From Diploscapter coronatus (lineage: Eukaryota > Nematoda > Chromadorea > Rhabditida > Rhabditidae), in the NCBI GenBank assembly GCA_964036155.1, contig OZ038423.1, positions 44,035,249 to 44,099,248 on the forward strand: 64,000 bases of DNA, given 5' to 3'. Numbering within the stretch: the first letter of the stretch is position 1; each line of letters starts with the position of its first letter. Made by a program: the position numbers and the translations under genes. Under the pieces are notes generated by a model that worked only from the letters and a program-made list of their open reading frames with translations, was not told the DNA's origin and ran no database searches. This document shows, one piece after another, positions 36,887 to 48,739 of the stretch.

Positions 36887-37709
36887 AACTTAGTTTGGTA
36901 ATGAATAGTGAATATAGCCTAAAATTTCAATATAATTTTAAAATATAGCACCAAAAACGAGTTATCAATATGTCAAATAATGACAGGCGTAGGGGTCAAA
37001 TAAAGTCGATTTAGATAGTGGCTGACCGAGGGATAGATAGTGTTGTACAATTGATATATCGAACCGATATGCGTATCGATTTAAACATAATACGTGACTT
37101 TTAACATGGAATATTTAAAAATATATCTTCAGATTTAGTCCATACAAAATATTCGAAATGATTTGGCAAACATAAAATAGTTGAGAAAAATAATTGATAA
37201 AACCAATTTATTCAAAATTTCAAACACAATCAAAATAATCGTACAAGAAAAAGTTGTGTGGTGAAATGAAATCACGGGTACCTGCATTGAACTTATGGAG
37301 TGAAAAACTATTATCATTTTACAGATTTCCTAAAAGCACGATAAATGTACTAATGTAAAACGGCGTAGTTTTCAAATAGTCAAAGGCTTTCAACATTTTG
37401 GTAAAAGGCAAGAAATTTGTGTTGAGCAAAAGTGGAAATTCAATCGAAATGCAAAAAACTCAGTGAAACTTTAATCCTACTACTATGAAACTTCTAACCG
37501 CTAAAATCAACCAAAAGATAGCATTTTCTAAAACTATGCAGGCGTACAGCTTGCTTTTATAAAATTGACTAACATAGAAGTTTTACGAATGACTAGTCCA
37601 CTAAATTTTGTATATGGCGAGAAGTGAAATATGACGAATTTCAAGTATTTTTGAAAATAAAAAATCTTTTAAATAAAGATAAAAATAAGAAACAATTCAA
37701 ATTCTCAGC
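36887..37709. other. Intergenic, no feature seen
   Basis: Very AT-rich sequence between two minus-strand genes. It should hold the MRI1 promoter and the 3' UTR-side flank of the acyltransferase. A short minus-strand ORF near 37.2 kb has no support. Confidence 0.5.
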
Positions 37710-40700
37710 TTACGACTGAACAGTGGAGGTCGGATTTTCGGGGATCGAATCCAGACTTCGGTCGCTGATACTGGTGTCTTTGATCACGGAAATCTAAAAA
37801 TTTTAAAAAATAATAATAACAGAAATAAGAAAAACTAAAAAATCACCTTTCGAATAATCTCCTCGTCATCGTCGCTCTCGTCGATTTCTTTCAACAACTT
37901 GTCGCGCTCGCCTTGGCTGATTTTCTGGAATTTTCTTCTAAAATCAAAATTTTAATAATCGTAAAAGTGTCGACTCTTTAAAATCATAAATATCAATAAA
38001 AAAAGAAACAATAAATAATTAATAATTAAAATAGAAAATAGAAAATAGAAAATCACAACCTGCATAGCATCGAGCAACTCAGTTTGTTCTTCTTCAGTGT
38101 ATTTTCCGAGCGTCGTCGTCCTCGCCAACCTGTCGTAATACAACTTCTGTTGAAGAGAGATCAGCTTGGATGAGACCTAAGTAGTTTTGTTGTTTTGCAT
38201 AAACAAATAAACTCGATGACTTTCTGAAGATTTCGTCCATTTTGAAGAATGAGTAATTTTGATAAAAGTTTAGAAAAAAATTGAGTGAACATTTCACGAG
38301 TCCAAGATATTTATTTAAATAAAAATATGAAATATGAATTACCCTTTCCCTCTTTAGCGCGCCGTCCCATTCCAGGTCGACGAGGCCACCCTTCTTAGCG
38401 ATGGCTCGCTTGACGCGGCGCGCGAACGCGATCGCGTCTTCGCCTTCCTGAAAAAAGTCATTTTAAAAGTCTAATTTCTAAATCAAGCGCTAACAATGTT
38501 TTTCTTCACAAAAATCATTGAAAAAACTCATGCAATAATTATTATTCAAATATTCGACAGTCTATTAAAATTTTCTATAAAAAACGTTTGAAAATCTTTT
38601 TAAAAAATGTTTTCTAAAAATCCCAATTTTTACCATTTTAGTCATAGGCGGCAAGTACCAGACGTCGCAGATGATGCACCAGGAAGTCATCATCCTCCAG
38701 AGGTACTCGCCATAGGACTGCTCCGAACTGTTCCAGAACGCGTCCGTCAGCCGGCTGTCGTACTTCACCGCGATCGGGTAGATCGTCGAGCCGATCTGGA
38801 ATGTTCCGAAATTATAAGGAAAAAATTTCGAATTTTTGATATTTCCATTCACAATATCTTTTTCTGAAATAAATACATTACGATATAATTTTCCTCATCA
38901 ACTTTCTTCAATGTGACTACTATCTTGAAAAAACTCGGCTTTTGTAAATAAGAAATAATGAAGAAATTAGTATAAAATAGTGCATAAAATAAGAGTAAAA
39001 TTGTGTAATAAAAAGTAAAATGAATAAATACCTCGAAGGACCCCTTCTTGAACATCATAACAGAAGTGTTGTTGATGCAGGTACCCTCGGGAAAAATGAT
39101 GATCGGCAGCTTGCTCTCGTCTTCAACGTGCTCACGAAGTCTCTGAAAACAATAAATTAAAAACAGAGATAAACAATATTCTGTAAAATAATATTAAAAA
39201 CTCGGATAGTAGAAATTTAGATGCAGCAATTCGGATCGAAGAAATAATACTTATATTATGTTAATGCTAACTTTTACCTGAGTAACTTTCTTCCTGTCGG
39301 CCGCCTCGCTTCTCTCGAACCAAATATGGTGCTCGGCTTTTGACAGGGTGTGTTGGAGGAATCCTAAAAATAATATCTTCCAAATTAGTTTTTTTTTTAT
39401 ATTTGACCCAAAAATCCGGGCTGCCTCTGGCCGATCATGGCATAGCAATTGTCGCAGCTCAAAATCATCACATCGATGGGAGATGTGTGATTCGCCACAC
39501 AAATGCCGCCGTGCATTGCGCGGTTTTCCCTGAAAAATACTTGAAATAAAAATAAATTCGTAAACCTAATGTGATAAAATGTTCTAATTTATCCAAAAAT
39601 CAGTATTGTGCTTTTTTAAATAGGAATTTTAGGTTTTCTAAAGGTTAAAAACTTTACCGGTCATGATATCGAATGATGCTGGAAAAGGCGCGCGAGAAAA
39701 TGCGCATCGCCATCAACATCGCGTGACGATTCAGCCACTTACGAAGTCTGAAAAATCGAACTGTTAAATGTCAGATTTTTTTTCCATTTTAGAAACTCGT
39801 AATAGTTCTTCGGAAAATTAGATGTTTTAACTCCAACTCTACGCCCTCCAAATATGCACTATTACGTAACAAAACATAAGAATTTTGGATAAAATACTAT
39901 CTACTCACTTCTGATTAGGAATATGGCCAATGATGGAGGTCAAGACGAGCATCAGACAGACGCTGATCATGAAGAGAACGATGCGACACGGCACGAGAAT
40001 GAGGTAGCGAACCAGAAATCCCGCCAACCACAGGAACGTCAGTTTCCAGCTGAAAGTAAGAAGAAAATAAAAAATATACTCATTTCCGTCATGTGAACAC
40101 GATGAATTTCATAAAGAGTGCAAAACTGATATTGTGTAATTTGCACAGTAATCCACTGCCGGACTCTATACTATATTCCGGCTAGGAAAATAAGAAAAAA
40201 TAGAGCATAAAAACGACCTGAGATGAAGGAAAGAATAGCGAGTTCTCGTGAGCAAATTCCAGGAAGGCAGCTGCGCCGCAGCGAAACGACTAGTCACTTG
40301 GTCCTCGATAATAGACTCTATGCCGGCCTTAAAAATTAGTCTGAAAATTACAAGCAAGAATTTTTTGGTTTAAAAAAACTAATTTATAGAAAAAATATAC
40401 CTTCCTTTTATCATTTATTCTCCAAGTTTTAAAATAAGATAGAATATTTATGCTAAAAATAGATTATTAGCGAATAAAATTACCGTAATGAAATCGAGCG
40501 TGTCATCGACGACAACGCTGACAGTGGTCTGTTTCTCCAGCGGCTCCTCGGTCGAATGCAGCTTCTCATCGATGATTTCCGTCTTCTCGCGACGGATTAT
40601 GCCTGAACAAGTATTTTTAAAAAATAGTTCATTTTCACGAAAGACGTAAAAATGCAATGAGAAATAGTAAAAAAATGGTTCTTTGGAGAAATAAAAGAAA

Positions 40701-41070
40701 AATCAAAAGTAAAAAAAGACTATTTTTAGAAATTAAGATGAAAAATAACCCAAATCCCCGGAACTGTGTCGTTTCTTGGTGCGAATTGGCTTGCCGTCCG
40801 CGTCATCTTCGTCCACCACGAATTCATCCTCGCCCGAAACTGCCGCGCCCCACTGAAATAAAAAAAAATAATTTAAAAAATATTTTTAAGCTCAAAAATA
40901 ATAATTTTTTATAAAAAGTTTTCTCTTTTAATTTATTTTAAAAATGAGTCTACTTTGAAAATGCAAATGAGCGTCTGAACGTAGAGCTCGCGCAGCCCGA
41001 GCGTCCTTCCCGTGATGGCGAGGAAGATGAGCGTCACAAAGAACATCAACAAAACTGTCCAAATCAGCAT
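37710..41070 (-). CDS. Glycerol-3-phosphate acyltransferase, GPAT3/4 type (ACL-4/ACL-5-like)
   Basis: Makes lysophosphatidic acid, the first step of glycerolipid synthesis, at the ER membrane. ATG at 41070, 27 bp after a TTTTCAG acceptor. Residues 1-20 are hydrophobic (MLIWTVLLMFFVTLIFLAIT). Two more membrane segments follow near 40000 (WKLTFLWLAGFLVRYLILVP, IVLFMISVCLMLVLTSIIG). Acyltransferase motifs: NHTSPIDVMIL (HxxxxD, 39490), WFERSEAADRKKVTQ (39310), LPIIIFPEGTCINNTSV (39090), STIYPIAVKYDSRLTDAFWN (38770), then RMMTSWCIICDVWYLPPMT, GEDAIAFARRVKRAI and WDGALKRER. The tail is acidic and Ser-rich (EIDESDDDEEI) to TAA. C. elegans has two close homologues (acl-4, acl-5); which one this matches is not decided. 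Confidence 0.92.
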
Positions 41071-41216
41071 CCACTATACCAAGATGGTTTACCGCACCCT
41101 GAAAATTTAGAAACTTATCGGATATTTTTGAAAAAGATCGAACTCTTGCGATTTTCGGGTGTAAAACTTGCTAAAATCCTAGATTTTTGATGGGAGGTTA
41201 GTATATCTTGCCAATA

Positions 41217-41336
41217 GATCTCAGCACAAAAACTGCCTGTCCGCATCGGTAAACATGCGGGTCGGCAAGCATCGGCAAAAAACTGCCTGTCCGCATGTTT
41301 ACCGATGCGGACAGGCAGTTCTTACGCTGAGATCAA
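41217..41336. repeat. Strong hairpin (120 bp)
   Basis: GATCTCAGC..AAAACTGCCTGTCCGCATCGGTAAACATGCGG pairs with CCGCATGTTTACCGATGCGG and ACAGGCAGTTCTTACGCTGAGATC. AAAAACTGCCTGTCCGCAT also occurs twice in direct order. GC-richer than its surroundings. Lies upstream of the acyltransferase. Confidence 0.8.
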
Positions 41337-41946
41337 AAATGTTATGATTTGTTGAAAAAAATCATGAAAAACACCGAAAAATCGATAAAAAACCGAGAAA
41401 TAGAAATTTGAAAAGAATGGAACAAGTGAAGAATGAAACGTAAAACCAGTACAATTGAATAATTTTGCATAGTGCTTGTTCGTCGCTTTTTTTCTCGAAA
41501 TTAGGACTTTTGAAAGATCACTGATCAATATTATCTCTTTTCTAGAAAACGACCCTTCTTATTTCACTGATAAAATGAACTTTTCCTATCAGAGATTAAA
41601 AGTTTCGGGTATCTTCTGTATATCAAATGTTAGAAAAAGCTATTGATAAAGCGATACTGATAGATTATCGATAAAATGGCATATTCGAGAAAAGTGTGTA
41701 AGCCACCTTGTAGCGTATTGTTATCTTCGAGGTATGCATAACCGGGGCAACACTTATTTGTCCTTGACAATAATCAAGACCACACATGATATGATAATGA
41801 CTACCAAAAAACCGTGAAGTAAATTTGCAGAAAACAGCAAAAATGCGAGAATTTCACCGCATAATTTTGGCTAAAATAGTCTTTATCATATCGCGTGTCC
41901 TTGATAGTGCGACTACGCGAAAGATCACCTCTTTTGCAGTGATTTA

Positions 41947-43248
41947 CAGGGTGCGGACAAATTATGGAGGCACTTGCTAAAACGTCTATTTTTCGCGAAG
42001 CGCGCAGAGTTTACACGTTATTTTTATTTTTCGTCATTATCTTGTATTTCGTGATCATTTTCATATATTATTTACCACTAATAAAATTTTTATTCAGAAT
42101 GGTAGCCCCGAGTTCAAAGCGATCCACTATCATCACATTGCATCAGGCTGGGCATCAAACGAAAGACATCGTCAAACTGCTGAAAATCAGTCGAACGATG
42201 GTCCAGAAGGCTGTAAAACGGTTCAAGGAGACTGGATCTACTGCTGACCGTCCAGGAAGAGGCAAAAAAAAGAGTGTGAGGACGGAACAGAACAAGAAAA
42301 AACTTCGCGAGATGATTCGACGAAATCCCCGAAGATCCATGCGAAAAATGGCCAAAAAATTGGAAATCGATGAAAAATCGGTCAGAACCATCATCAGGAA
42401 GGACTTGGGGCTCAACTCTTACAGAATCCAAAAAGTCCACGAACTTACGGACAAAATGATGTCAAACAGACTTGAAAGATGTCGACAGCTTCGCGAGAGG
42501 TTTTCTTCGGCACGCTACAAAATGATTATTTTTTCGGATGAGGAAATATTCACAATGGAACTTTTCATGAATCGTCAAAATGATCACATCCTGTCCCCAA
42601 ACGTCTCCTCTGCTAATTCCAATGGCAAACTGATCGGAAGACGTGCTCATCCTCAGTCAATCCCGGTTTGGGCGGCTACCGCCTATCATGAAAAGTCCTC
42701 CCTCGTGTTCGTCCCCCAGAACGCCAAGATCAACACCGAAACCTATCAAATCTTATTTAAAATAAAGCTCTTATTCCCTGGACCAAAATCCATTTTAAAT
42801 CCTGTCCCTCCTGCTTTCAGCAGGATTCGGCTCCTTCCCACAAGTCAAAATCTACTCAATCCTTCTGCAAAATTCACTTCGCAGATTTCATCTCCTCTTC
42901 CGAATGACCCTCCAACAGCCCTGATTTGAACCCATTGGATTATTCCATTTGGTAATACTTTGAGACCAAGGCCTGCTCTACTCCCCACAAAAGTTTCGGC
43001 TTCTTGAAGTCTTTCCTTGTCGAAGCATGAGACAAAATGTCCAATGACTAGTTGCGTGCCGTCATCGATGCCTTCCTCGAGCGACTCAAGGCCTGTATCA
43101 ACGCTAAAGGCGGCCATTTCGAAAACTCTTAGTTGATTTTTTATCGTTATGTTATCAATAAATTATTTTAAAAATTTGAACTCGATTACTTCAATATTTC
43201 GGGTTAAATCCCAATTTATCGGTGCCTCCATAATTTGTCCGCACCCTG
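41947..43248 (+). mobile_element. Tc1/mariner transposon, DD37D (maT-like), 1302 bp
   Basis: 27-bp perfect terminal inverted repeats (CAGGGTGCGGACAAATTATG then GAGGCAC) with TA on both flanks (41945-41946 and 43249-43250). The inner ORF is a decayed mariner-family transposase. Its ends match those of the MITE at 2649-3210. Confidence 0.92.
42099..43132 (+). pseudogene. Decayed mariner DD37D transposase
   Basis: DNA cut-and-paste transposase. MVAPSSKRSTIITLHQAG begins an HTH pair (DIVKLLKISRTMVQKAV; RKMAKKLEIDEKSVRTII). The first catalytic Asp is in IIFSDEEIFT. After about 42760 the frame shifts by one: the new frame shows CFQQDSAPSHKSKS (second Asp) and NSPDLNPLDYSIW (third Asp), with 37 residues between them, so DD37D. 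The shifted part has four in-frame stops (after ISSSE, IW, LVEA and KMSND) before the ancestral end at 43132. The intact terminal repeats beside a dead gene mean it could move only with help from elsewhere. Confidence 0.9.
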
Positions 43249-43481
43249 TAGATTCAACTCATTGATATTCGATTGATAAAGAAAGTCACGATTCTACGTC
43301 TACCTTGTAGTCTAAGAGAAATGATTAAAAAGATTATCAAGAAATATATAGAAAGTTATTTTTTAAACAAAATAAAATTTAAAAGATGGCTACTATCAGT
43401 AGAATAGTAAATATATGCACTGATAAGACAAATCACTGATAATTGATCAGTCTTTTTCTTATCAGTGTCAGACAAACAAGT

Positions 43482-43516
43482 ATTTTCGCCCAGCCGGCTG
43501 ACTGCTGGGCGAAAAT
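43482..43516. repeat. Perfect 12-bp-stem hairpin
   Basis: ATTTTCGCCCAG pairs perfectly with CTGGGCGAAAAT across an 11-bp centre that is itself partly self-complementary (CAGCCGGCTG). Lies downstream of the cuticlin 3' end. Could be a terminator-like or structural element, or a small repeat. Confidence 0.6.
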
Positions 43517-43818
43517 CGAGGTTCTTCTTGATCCCAAGGCTCTTTCATCCACCAAATCTCCTCTATCTGCAAGCTTTGGTTCTTCAAAATGAGACAACTG
43601 CCGGTGATAATTTGATATCACTACGTCGCTTTTGAGAGAGACTACTGTGTAAAAATCAAGCATTTCATAAAATGCCAATTGCAAAGAAATTGAATTTATT
43701 TTACGAAAAATTGCACAAATAGATGCATTGAGTGAGAGGTTGCAATCAGTTCAAGACATAAATTACAAAAAAAAATACTCGTTCAGCAAAAGTAGATTCA
43801 ATTGCTCTTGAAAGGAAA

Positions 43819-46800
43819 TTACTTGAAGTTGCTCATCTTCGTGGATAGCAGATGATTCCGTATCGTTGCGAAAGTGAGGATGAATGAAGTCGACAGAAGA
43901 GCGACGTTGAAGAAGACCAAAATCCCCGTGCCCCACTGGCTCATGCACAGGTTGTCCTGAATTTCCATAATTAAAAAATCTGAAATCCTCAGTATTTTCG
44001 TAAAATATCAGAGGAAAATCTAATTATCCATTTTTATTCGATGATTACTTTTCGAAGATCGTTAAGAAATTCGACTTACTCCGAACATCAAGAAGTTCCT
44101 CTCCAACCATCCGACTTCCCGGATATCGTCTTGTGGGATCACAAACGTGCTTGGGGCTTCTGAGCTTTGACTTTCGAGTTTTCGAGTATCACTGTTTACC
44201 TGAGGGCATCGTTTCGTTCGAACTCACGCCGTCAGTATCATTTGCATGAGATCGTCGTCTTCGAGGTGGGTCGGGACAGATTGGCACCTAAAATTGAGAA
44301 ACTCCACGGATTCCATGGTCTGGCAGAAATTGTTGGAAAGCAATCCTTACATCGCAATATTCCGCTCCGGGCTGTTTGATCGTGATCGATATCTGACAGT
44401 TGAAGTACATGTTCTCTTTGTCGGCGTACTTGTAGACGTGCGCCTCTCTTCCAGCCATCAGATCTGATGGATATTCGAGATTTGAGAGGAGGTACTTGTC
44501 CAGAGCGCACCTGTAATCGAGGAAAAGTTTCATTTTTGGCTTATCATATGTTAGTATCATCATCAGAAGGTAGCCTTTTTCAGGTTTTTTATCGAAGAAG
44601 CCCTGATTCTCATTATCCTACCCCTTCTCGTCCAGCAACTGAACACTCTGTCCGAATCCATCATCGACGAAACACGAGTGCACCGTCATGCAGAACGTGT
44701 CTTTCTGTTCTGAATCGCAAGTCCATTTGTGATAGACCTAAATCGGAGTTTTGCGGAACAAGTTCAATCTGACTATGAGATTTACCATTTGACCAACAGT
44801 CGCGTGAAAGACAGACGGTCCGGTGGGTGTTCCATCGAGGATCTCATACCGACACACTGGCATCGGGACCTGCTTAGGATGGAGCATCGGGGGTGGCATG
44901 CTAAAGAGTGGCTAGTTCTTATTCAAAGAGAAATCGAACCTGATATCGATCTTCTTGTACAACTTTCGCTCCATCTCCATGTAGAAACACTGCACCATGA
45001 AGACTTTGTCGTACTGAAAATTGATATCTTGAACAATTGCTTCAGACGAATAGTAATTTTTGAATGCATCAAAGTTTCAGCATTGTAAGCTATGATATGT
45101 CTACCTTTGTCAAAAAATCCGGATGGAACGCGATAACGACCGTCGTATTGATGAACAAGCCTCTTGGTGAACTCTGAAATTTCAAATAATACGATTTTCT
45201 TTAAGACCGTGATTGATCATGATTGTGCTACTTCATTCTTATTTTATCGTCATTTTTCTCGGCTTTAATCAAAACTCTCCCCCCGCCACGAGAGTTCCGG
45301 TCAGCTAGACGATAGATGACCGCTTTCCGGGCGTAATTCGCTCTTCAAACAAAGTCCTTCGCTCTTCCTTCCGCCTATCGTCTTGCGCATCAACTTTTTC
45401 GCGCAGATTTATTTACCGCCGCAAGCATCAACTGTGGCAAAGCGAACGGACGGCGCTGCTTATCATCATCATGAGACAGTACAAACAAAGTCTGGACGCA
45501 GAAAAATTACATTCAAAGAGCATTCTGGTAAAATTATCAGTTTTTATCTATACAATATCAAAAGCTAAAACGAATTTGAATTTCTATCTGTATCAGGAGG
45601 GTTGTCGGAACAAAATCTGCAGGAAACATCGCACATCGTTTTAGAATCATATTCACGTTTTCCATTAGTAGACTTGATTAAATTTAAATAAATCCCTCAA
45701 AACAAGCATGTTAGTTTCGATAAGAAATGCTTAATTTAGAAATTTCGGCAATTTTTCGAACAACAGCAGAATAGAACGTATCATGATACTGTTGGAGATT
45801 ATTGACAGTTGCGCCCCTATCCTTAACACTCGTTGCTGGCTCGTTTTTGCCGTCCGTTGTCTTTGCGCGCGCGCGCGCTAACCAACCGGCCGACCGACAG
45901 ACCACTCCTTCTCTTTCAAACACTTTATCCACGCCGCTTATATAAAGTCGTTCCCATCATCGCAAGTTTCTCAATATCACTAATTTTTGCTCGATTAATC
46001 CCAAATTTCATTTATCACTACCGATTTTCCTAATTTTTAGACATCAAGAACTAACATTTCTTTCTGTTAAACGCTGCACATGCGTTCAATGATTTCCTTT
46101 TTAGTAAAGCTAATGGGATAACTATTCAAATTTTGAACCTTATCTCAAATCTCGAAAATCAGAATTATGTTCCTCTGAAAGAGATACCCCACTCAATGAT
46201 ACGATTTTATGATTATTACTCGTATTTCAGCCTTTTCTTTCAGATGGTATCCCGATTGATCCTGACTTCTGCCTTATTCATGCTAGCCGCTGCTCAATGG
46301 GACGGTGGCGGAGGATGGGGTCAGTTGAAATTTTAAAATCGCTCATCCTAATGAGGGTGCATGGTCACACACTCAATTTGATGGTTGGAATGCCACGTAT
46401 TTTGCATAAGTCGATTCTGCGTTGAAATTTAGCTCTAATTGACTAATTACTAATTATTCTGTTTTAATATAGAATAGTTAAATCAATATCAATGACTTGA
46501 ATTTTGTAATCATGCACCCAAAGGGATTCCACTTTGATATAAATAGCTAGAAGTTGAATTTAGGTGGTGGCGGAGATGGCGGATGTAAGTGATTTCCGAC
46601 CATATTTGAAGTTTGAGCAATCTAATGAATTAATTTTAGGGGGAGGCGGTGACGGAGGAATGGGTTCGTTTCATTTAATTTAACTTCATAAACTCATCGT
46701 AGTATAAAACGAATGAAATGATATATTGTTGATGCCCGCGAAATCCGGGAGGCGTGCAAAGTAATGCATAGTCATTTTTAGTGGCTAGAAATGCAAGAAA

Positions 46801-48359
46801 TAGCACGCGAAAAAGGGAGGGGGGAAACTAGCCTAAAACCGCGCTTCTTTCTCCTCTCATTTTCGACCTTCCAGTTTTCGCGGGTATCAACAATGCAGAA
46901 GAGTGTAAATTTCCTTTCACTGAATTTGTGTTTAACAAACTGTAATGCGCAAATTATGTCCAAAACTGAATTTTATCGAAACTTTTTCGTCAACAAACCT
47001 CTCTCATCAATCCGCGCACTTCAAAGATCAATTTTATCATCCTATGTTTTCGAAATTCAATAAAATATTAATTCAGGAGGCGGAGATGGCGGATGTAAGT
47101 GATTTTCAGCCATATTTGATGAAATATGAGCGCCCTAATCAGTTAATTTTAGGGGGAGGCGGAGGCGGAGATATGGGCGGCGGCATGCCCTATGGAGGAG
47201 ACGGTGCGTTCATTGGTCTTACTTACAATCCGACGTTTCTAGAAATTTTTGATTGTCATAAAAACGGCTAGAATTTTCATCTAAAGCTTCATTAAAACAG
47301 TATATTGCAACTTTCGCGTACACACATGTCACACGCGGAAAGCTACGTCGGATCTTTAGCGCGTTATTTTCAAATGAACTAACTCTGGCAATTCCAGGAT
47401 ATGGCGGAGGCGGAGATATGGGAGGCGGCGGATACGGTTTGATTCTTTTATAGTTATGGATTTGAAAATGCTCAAGATGACCGTTTTCAGGTGGCATGCC
47501 CATGGGAGGAGGCTATGGCGGGCCGATGGGTGGATACGGCTCAAACACAGGTAAAGCTTGAACTTAAACTCTAAGAAGTGCATTTTAAAAGTATTTGAGC
47601 AAGTATTTGGGTTTTATTCAATCTTTCACTGAAATAATATCTTCTGAAAAAGCCTTTCAAATTTACGGCGAAGGTATCAAAATTCCAATTACAGGACCCG
47701 ACGTGCCTTGGCCACCAATGTGAGTTTTTATAGATAGATTATTCTGCTAAAAATACTTCTCTTTCCCTCCGAAGAAAGTATTTGTTTTAGGCCAAGGAAG
47801 CAGTAAGCCTCACGTCACCCTTTGCTCGACCCCAAAAAACAAAACCTGCTGATTCTCTTCGAGAGCCCGCATAATTAATAATTTAATAATTATAATTATT
47901 TGTTACTAATTATTTAAATTATTATCGAAATAAATATTTCCCAACCGAAGCTCGCTTCTCCATGTCGCAATCCGAGAAGTAGACTCGAAGACCTGTCGAG
48001 CGTTGCATTTGAGTGTCTGGAGGTTGGCTTCGGCATCTTAATCAGGAGATGATTAAATTCTAATTAGAGTTAGTTACTTTTTAGTTGCCTAGTTAAGCTA
48101 AATATTATCCTTACTTTGGGTCTTCAAGGTGGTTCTGCACAAAGGCAAGCCCCAAGAACGGCTTTCTCGTCTCAAAGCTTACCTGAATTTTTCATCATAA
48201 ATTGAAAAATAATGAATTATTTTATCGGAATACCTCGATGAAATTGTCAGCACAGTCCAAAATCGGGTCATTGATTAATTCATTGTCATTATCGACGGTG
48301 CAATAGCAAAATGATTGGAGTGTGAGAAAAATTACGAATTTCAGAATAGGATTTTTCAT
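43819..48359 (-). CDS. Cuticlin-like ZP-domain protein
   Basis: ZP proteins of the CUT family are made as membrane precursors, cleaved and polymerised in the cuticle. ATG at 48359: signal MKNPILKFVIFLTLQSFCYC, then the ZP start DPILDCADNFIE and SFETRKPFLGLAFVQNHLE (48240-48110), then STGLRVYFSDCDMEKRAS (about 48045-47965). A ~2.8-kb intron follows (about 47965-45183), in which the glycine-rich gene lies on the other strand. ZP continues: SPRGLFINTTVVIAFHPDF, VPMPVCRYEILDGTPTGPS, VYHKWTCDSEQKDTFCMTVH, GCALDKYLLSNLEYPSDLM, HVYKYADKENMYFNCQISIT. A furin-like PPRRRRS follows (44250), and a C-terminal membrane helix (GTGILVFFNVALLSTSFILT) ends SNFK at TAA. This is the standard CUT layout. The position of the third exon was set by similarity and is the least certain. 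Confidence 0.86.
45860..45960 (+). promoter_or_regulatory. Probable promoter of the nested glycine-rich gene
   Basis: A run GCGCGCGCGCGC (45866-45878), a GC-rich stretch (CCAACCGGCCGACCGACAG) and a TATATAAAG box (about 45940) precede the ATG at 46244 by about 300 bp. TGATAA-like sites lie upstream near 45455. Read by eye only. Confidence 0.4.
46244..47806 (+). CDS. Glycine-rich secreted protein, nested in the cuticlin intron
   Basis: ATG at 46244 directly follows TTTCTTTCAG. Signal peptide MVSRLILTSALFMLAAAQ. Then a chain of very small exons (about 20-60 bp) that encode mainly Gly with Asp, Met, Tyr: GDGG at 46564-46584, GGGDGGMG at 46641, GDGG at 47078-47097, GGGGDMGGGMPYGGDG at 47153-47204, GYGGGGDMGGGGYG at 47398, GMPMGGGYGGPMGGYGSNT at 47491-47551. 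The C terminus GPDVPWPPM/PRKQ crosses a last intron (47718-47790) to a TAA at 47806. Short, Gly-rich secreted proteins are often cuticle-associated or antimicrobial in nematodes; function here is not known. Exons 2-3 and 4-5 are a duplicated block. The gene is antisense to, and inside, a cuticlin intron. Confidence 0.72.
46726..46893. repeat. 168-bp inverted-repeat element
   Basis: TTGTTGATGCCCGCGAAAT..CGGGAGG at the left pairs with CCTTCCAGTTTTCGCGGGTATCAACAA at the right. MITE-like. Inserted in an intron of the nested glycine-rich gene. Confidence 0.65.
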
Positions 48360-48611
48360 AATAGAAGTGGAAATGCGAATTGATTGCAATTAAAAAGGGA
48401 GTGAATTAAGAGGAGAAAAAGAATTCGATTTGGATTTGGATTTGGATAGAATCGAAGCTATTTGGAATCCTCGAGATGAACGATAAGGATCTCTATTCAT
48501 TTGAAGATAGAGGAAATAAAGGAATTAGAGGGGTGCCAATGCGAGAAATGCGATCGATGCAATGACGACAATAAGAGAATAAGAAAATATAATAAAGATA
48601 TAATTTCGAAT

Positions 48612-48690
48612 TAATATAAGTACATAGAGAGCGCAATCCCGCCCACCTCGTGAAGACAAAGTCAAAGAGTGATTTTTCGTCAAAATTTTC
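48612..48690 (+). repeat. Dispersed ~70-bp repeat, partner of 25957-26024
   Basis: AGAGAGCGCAATCCCGCCCA, then GTGAAGACAAAGTCAAAG and GATTTTTCGTCA. Lies between the cuticlin start and the 3' end of the IRG-7-like gene. Confidence 0.6.
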
Positions 48691-48739
48691 AAAATATTTA
48701 TTATTTCATTTTTAATAATGAGAGATAAATAGTCGACGA

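Noticed and set aside
43433..43684. 83-codon minus-strand ORF downstream of the cuticlin gene
   Set aside because: It includes a perfect hairpin and no known motif; no signal or splice evidence.
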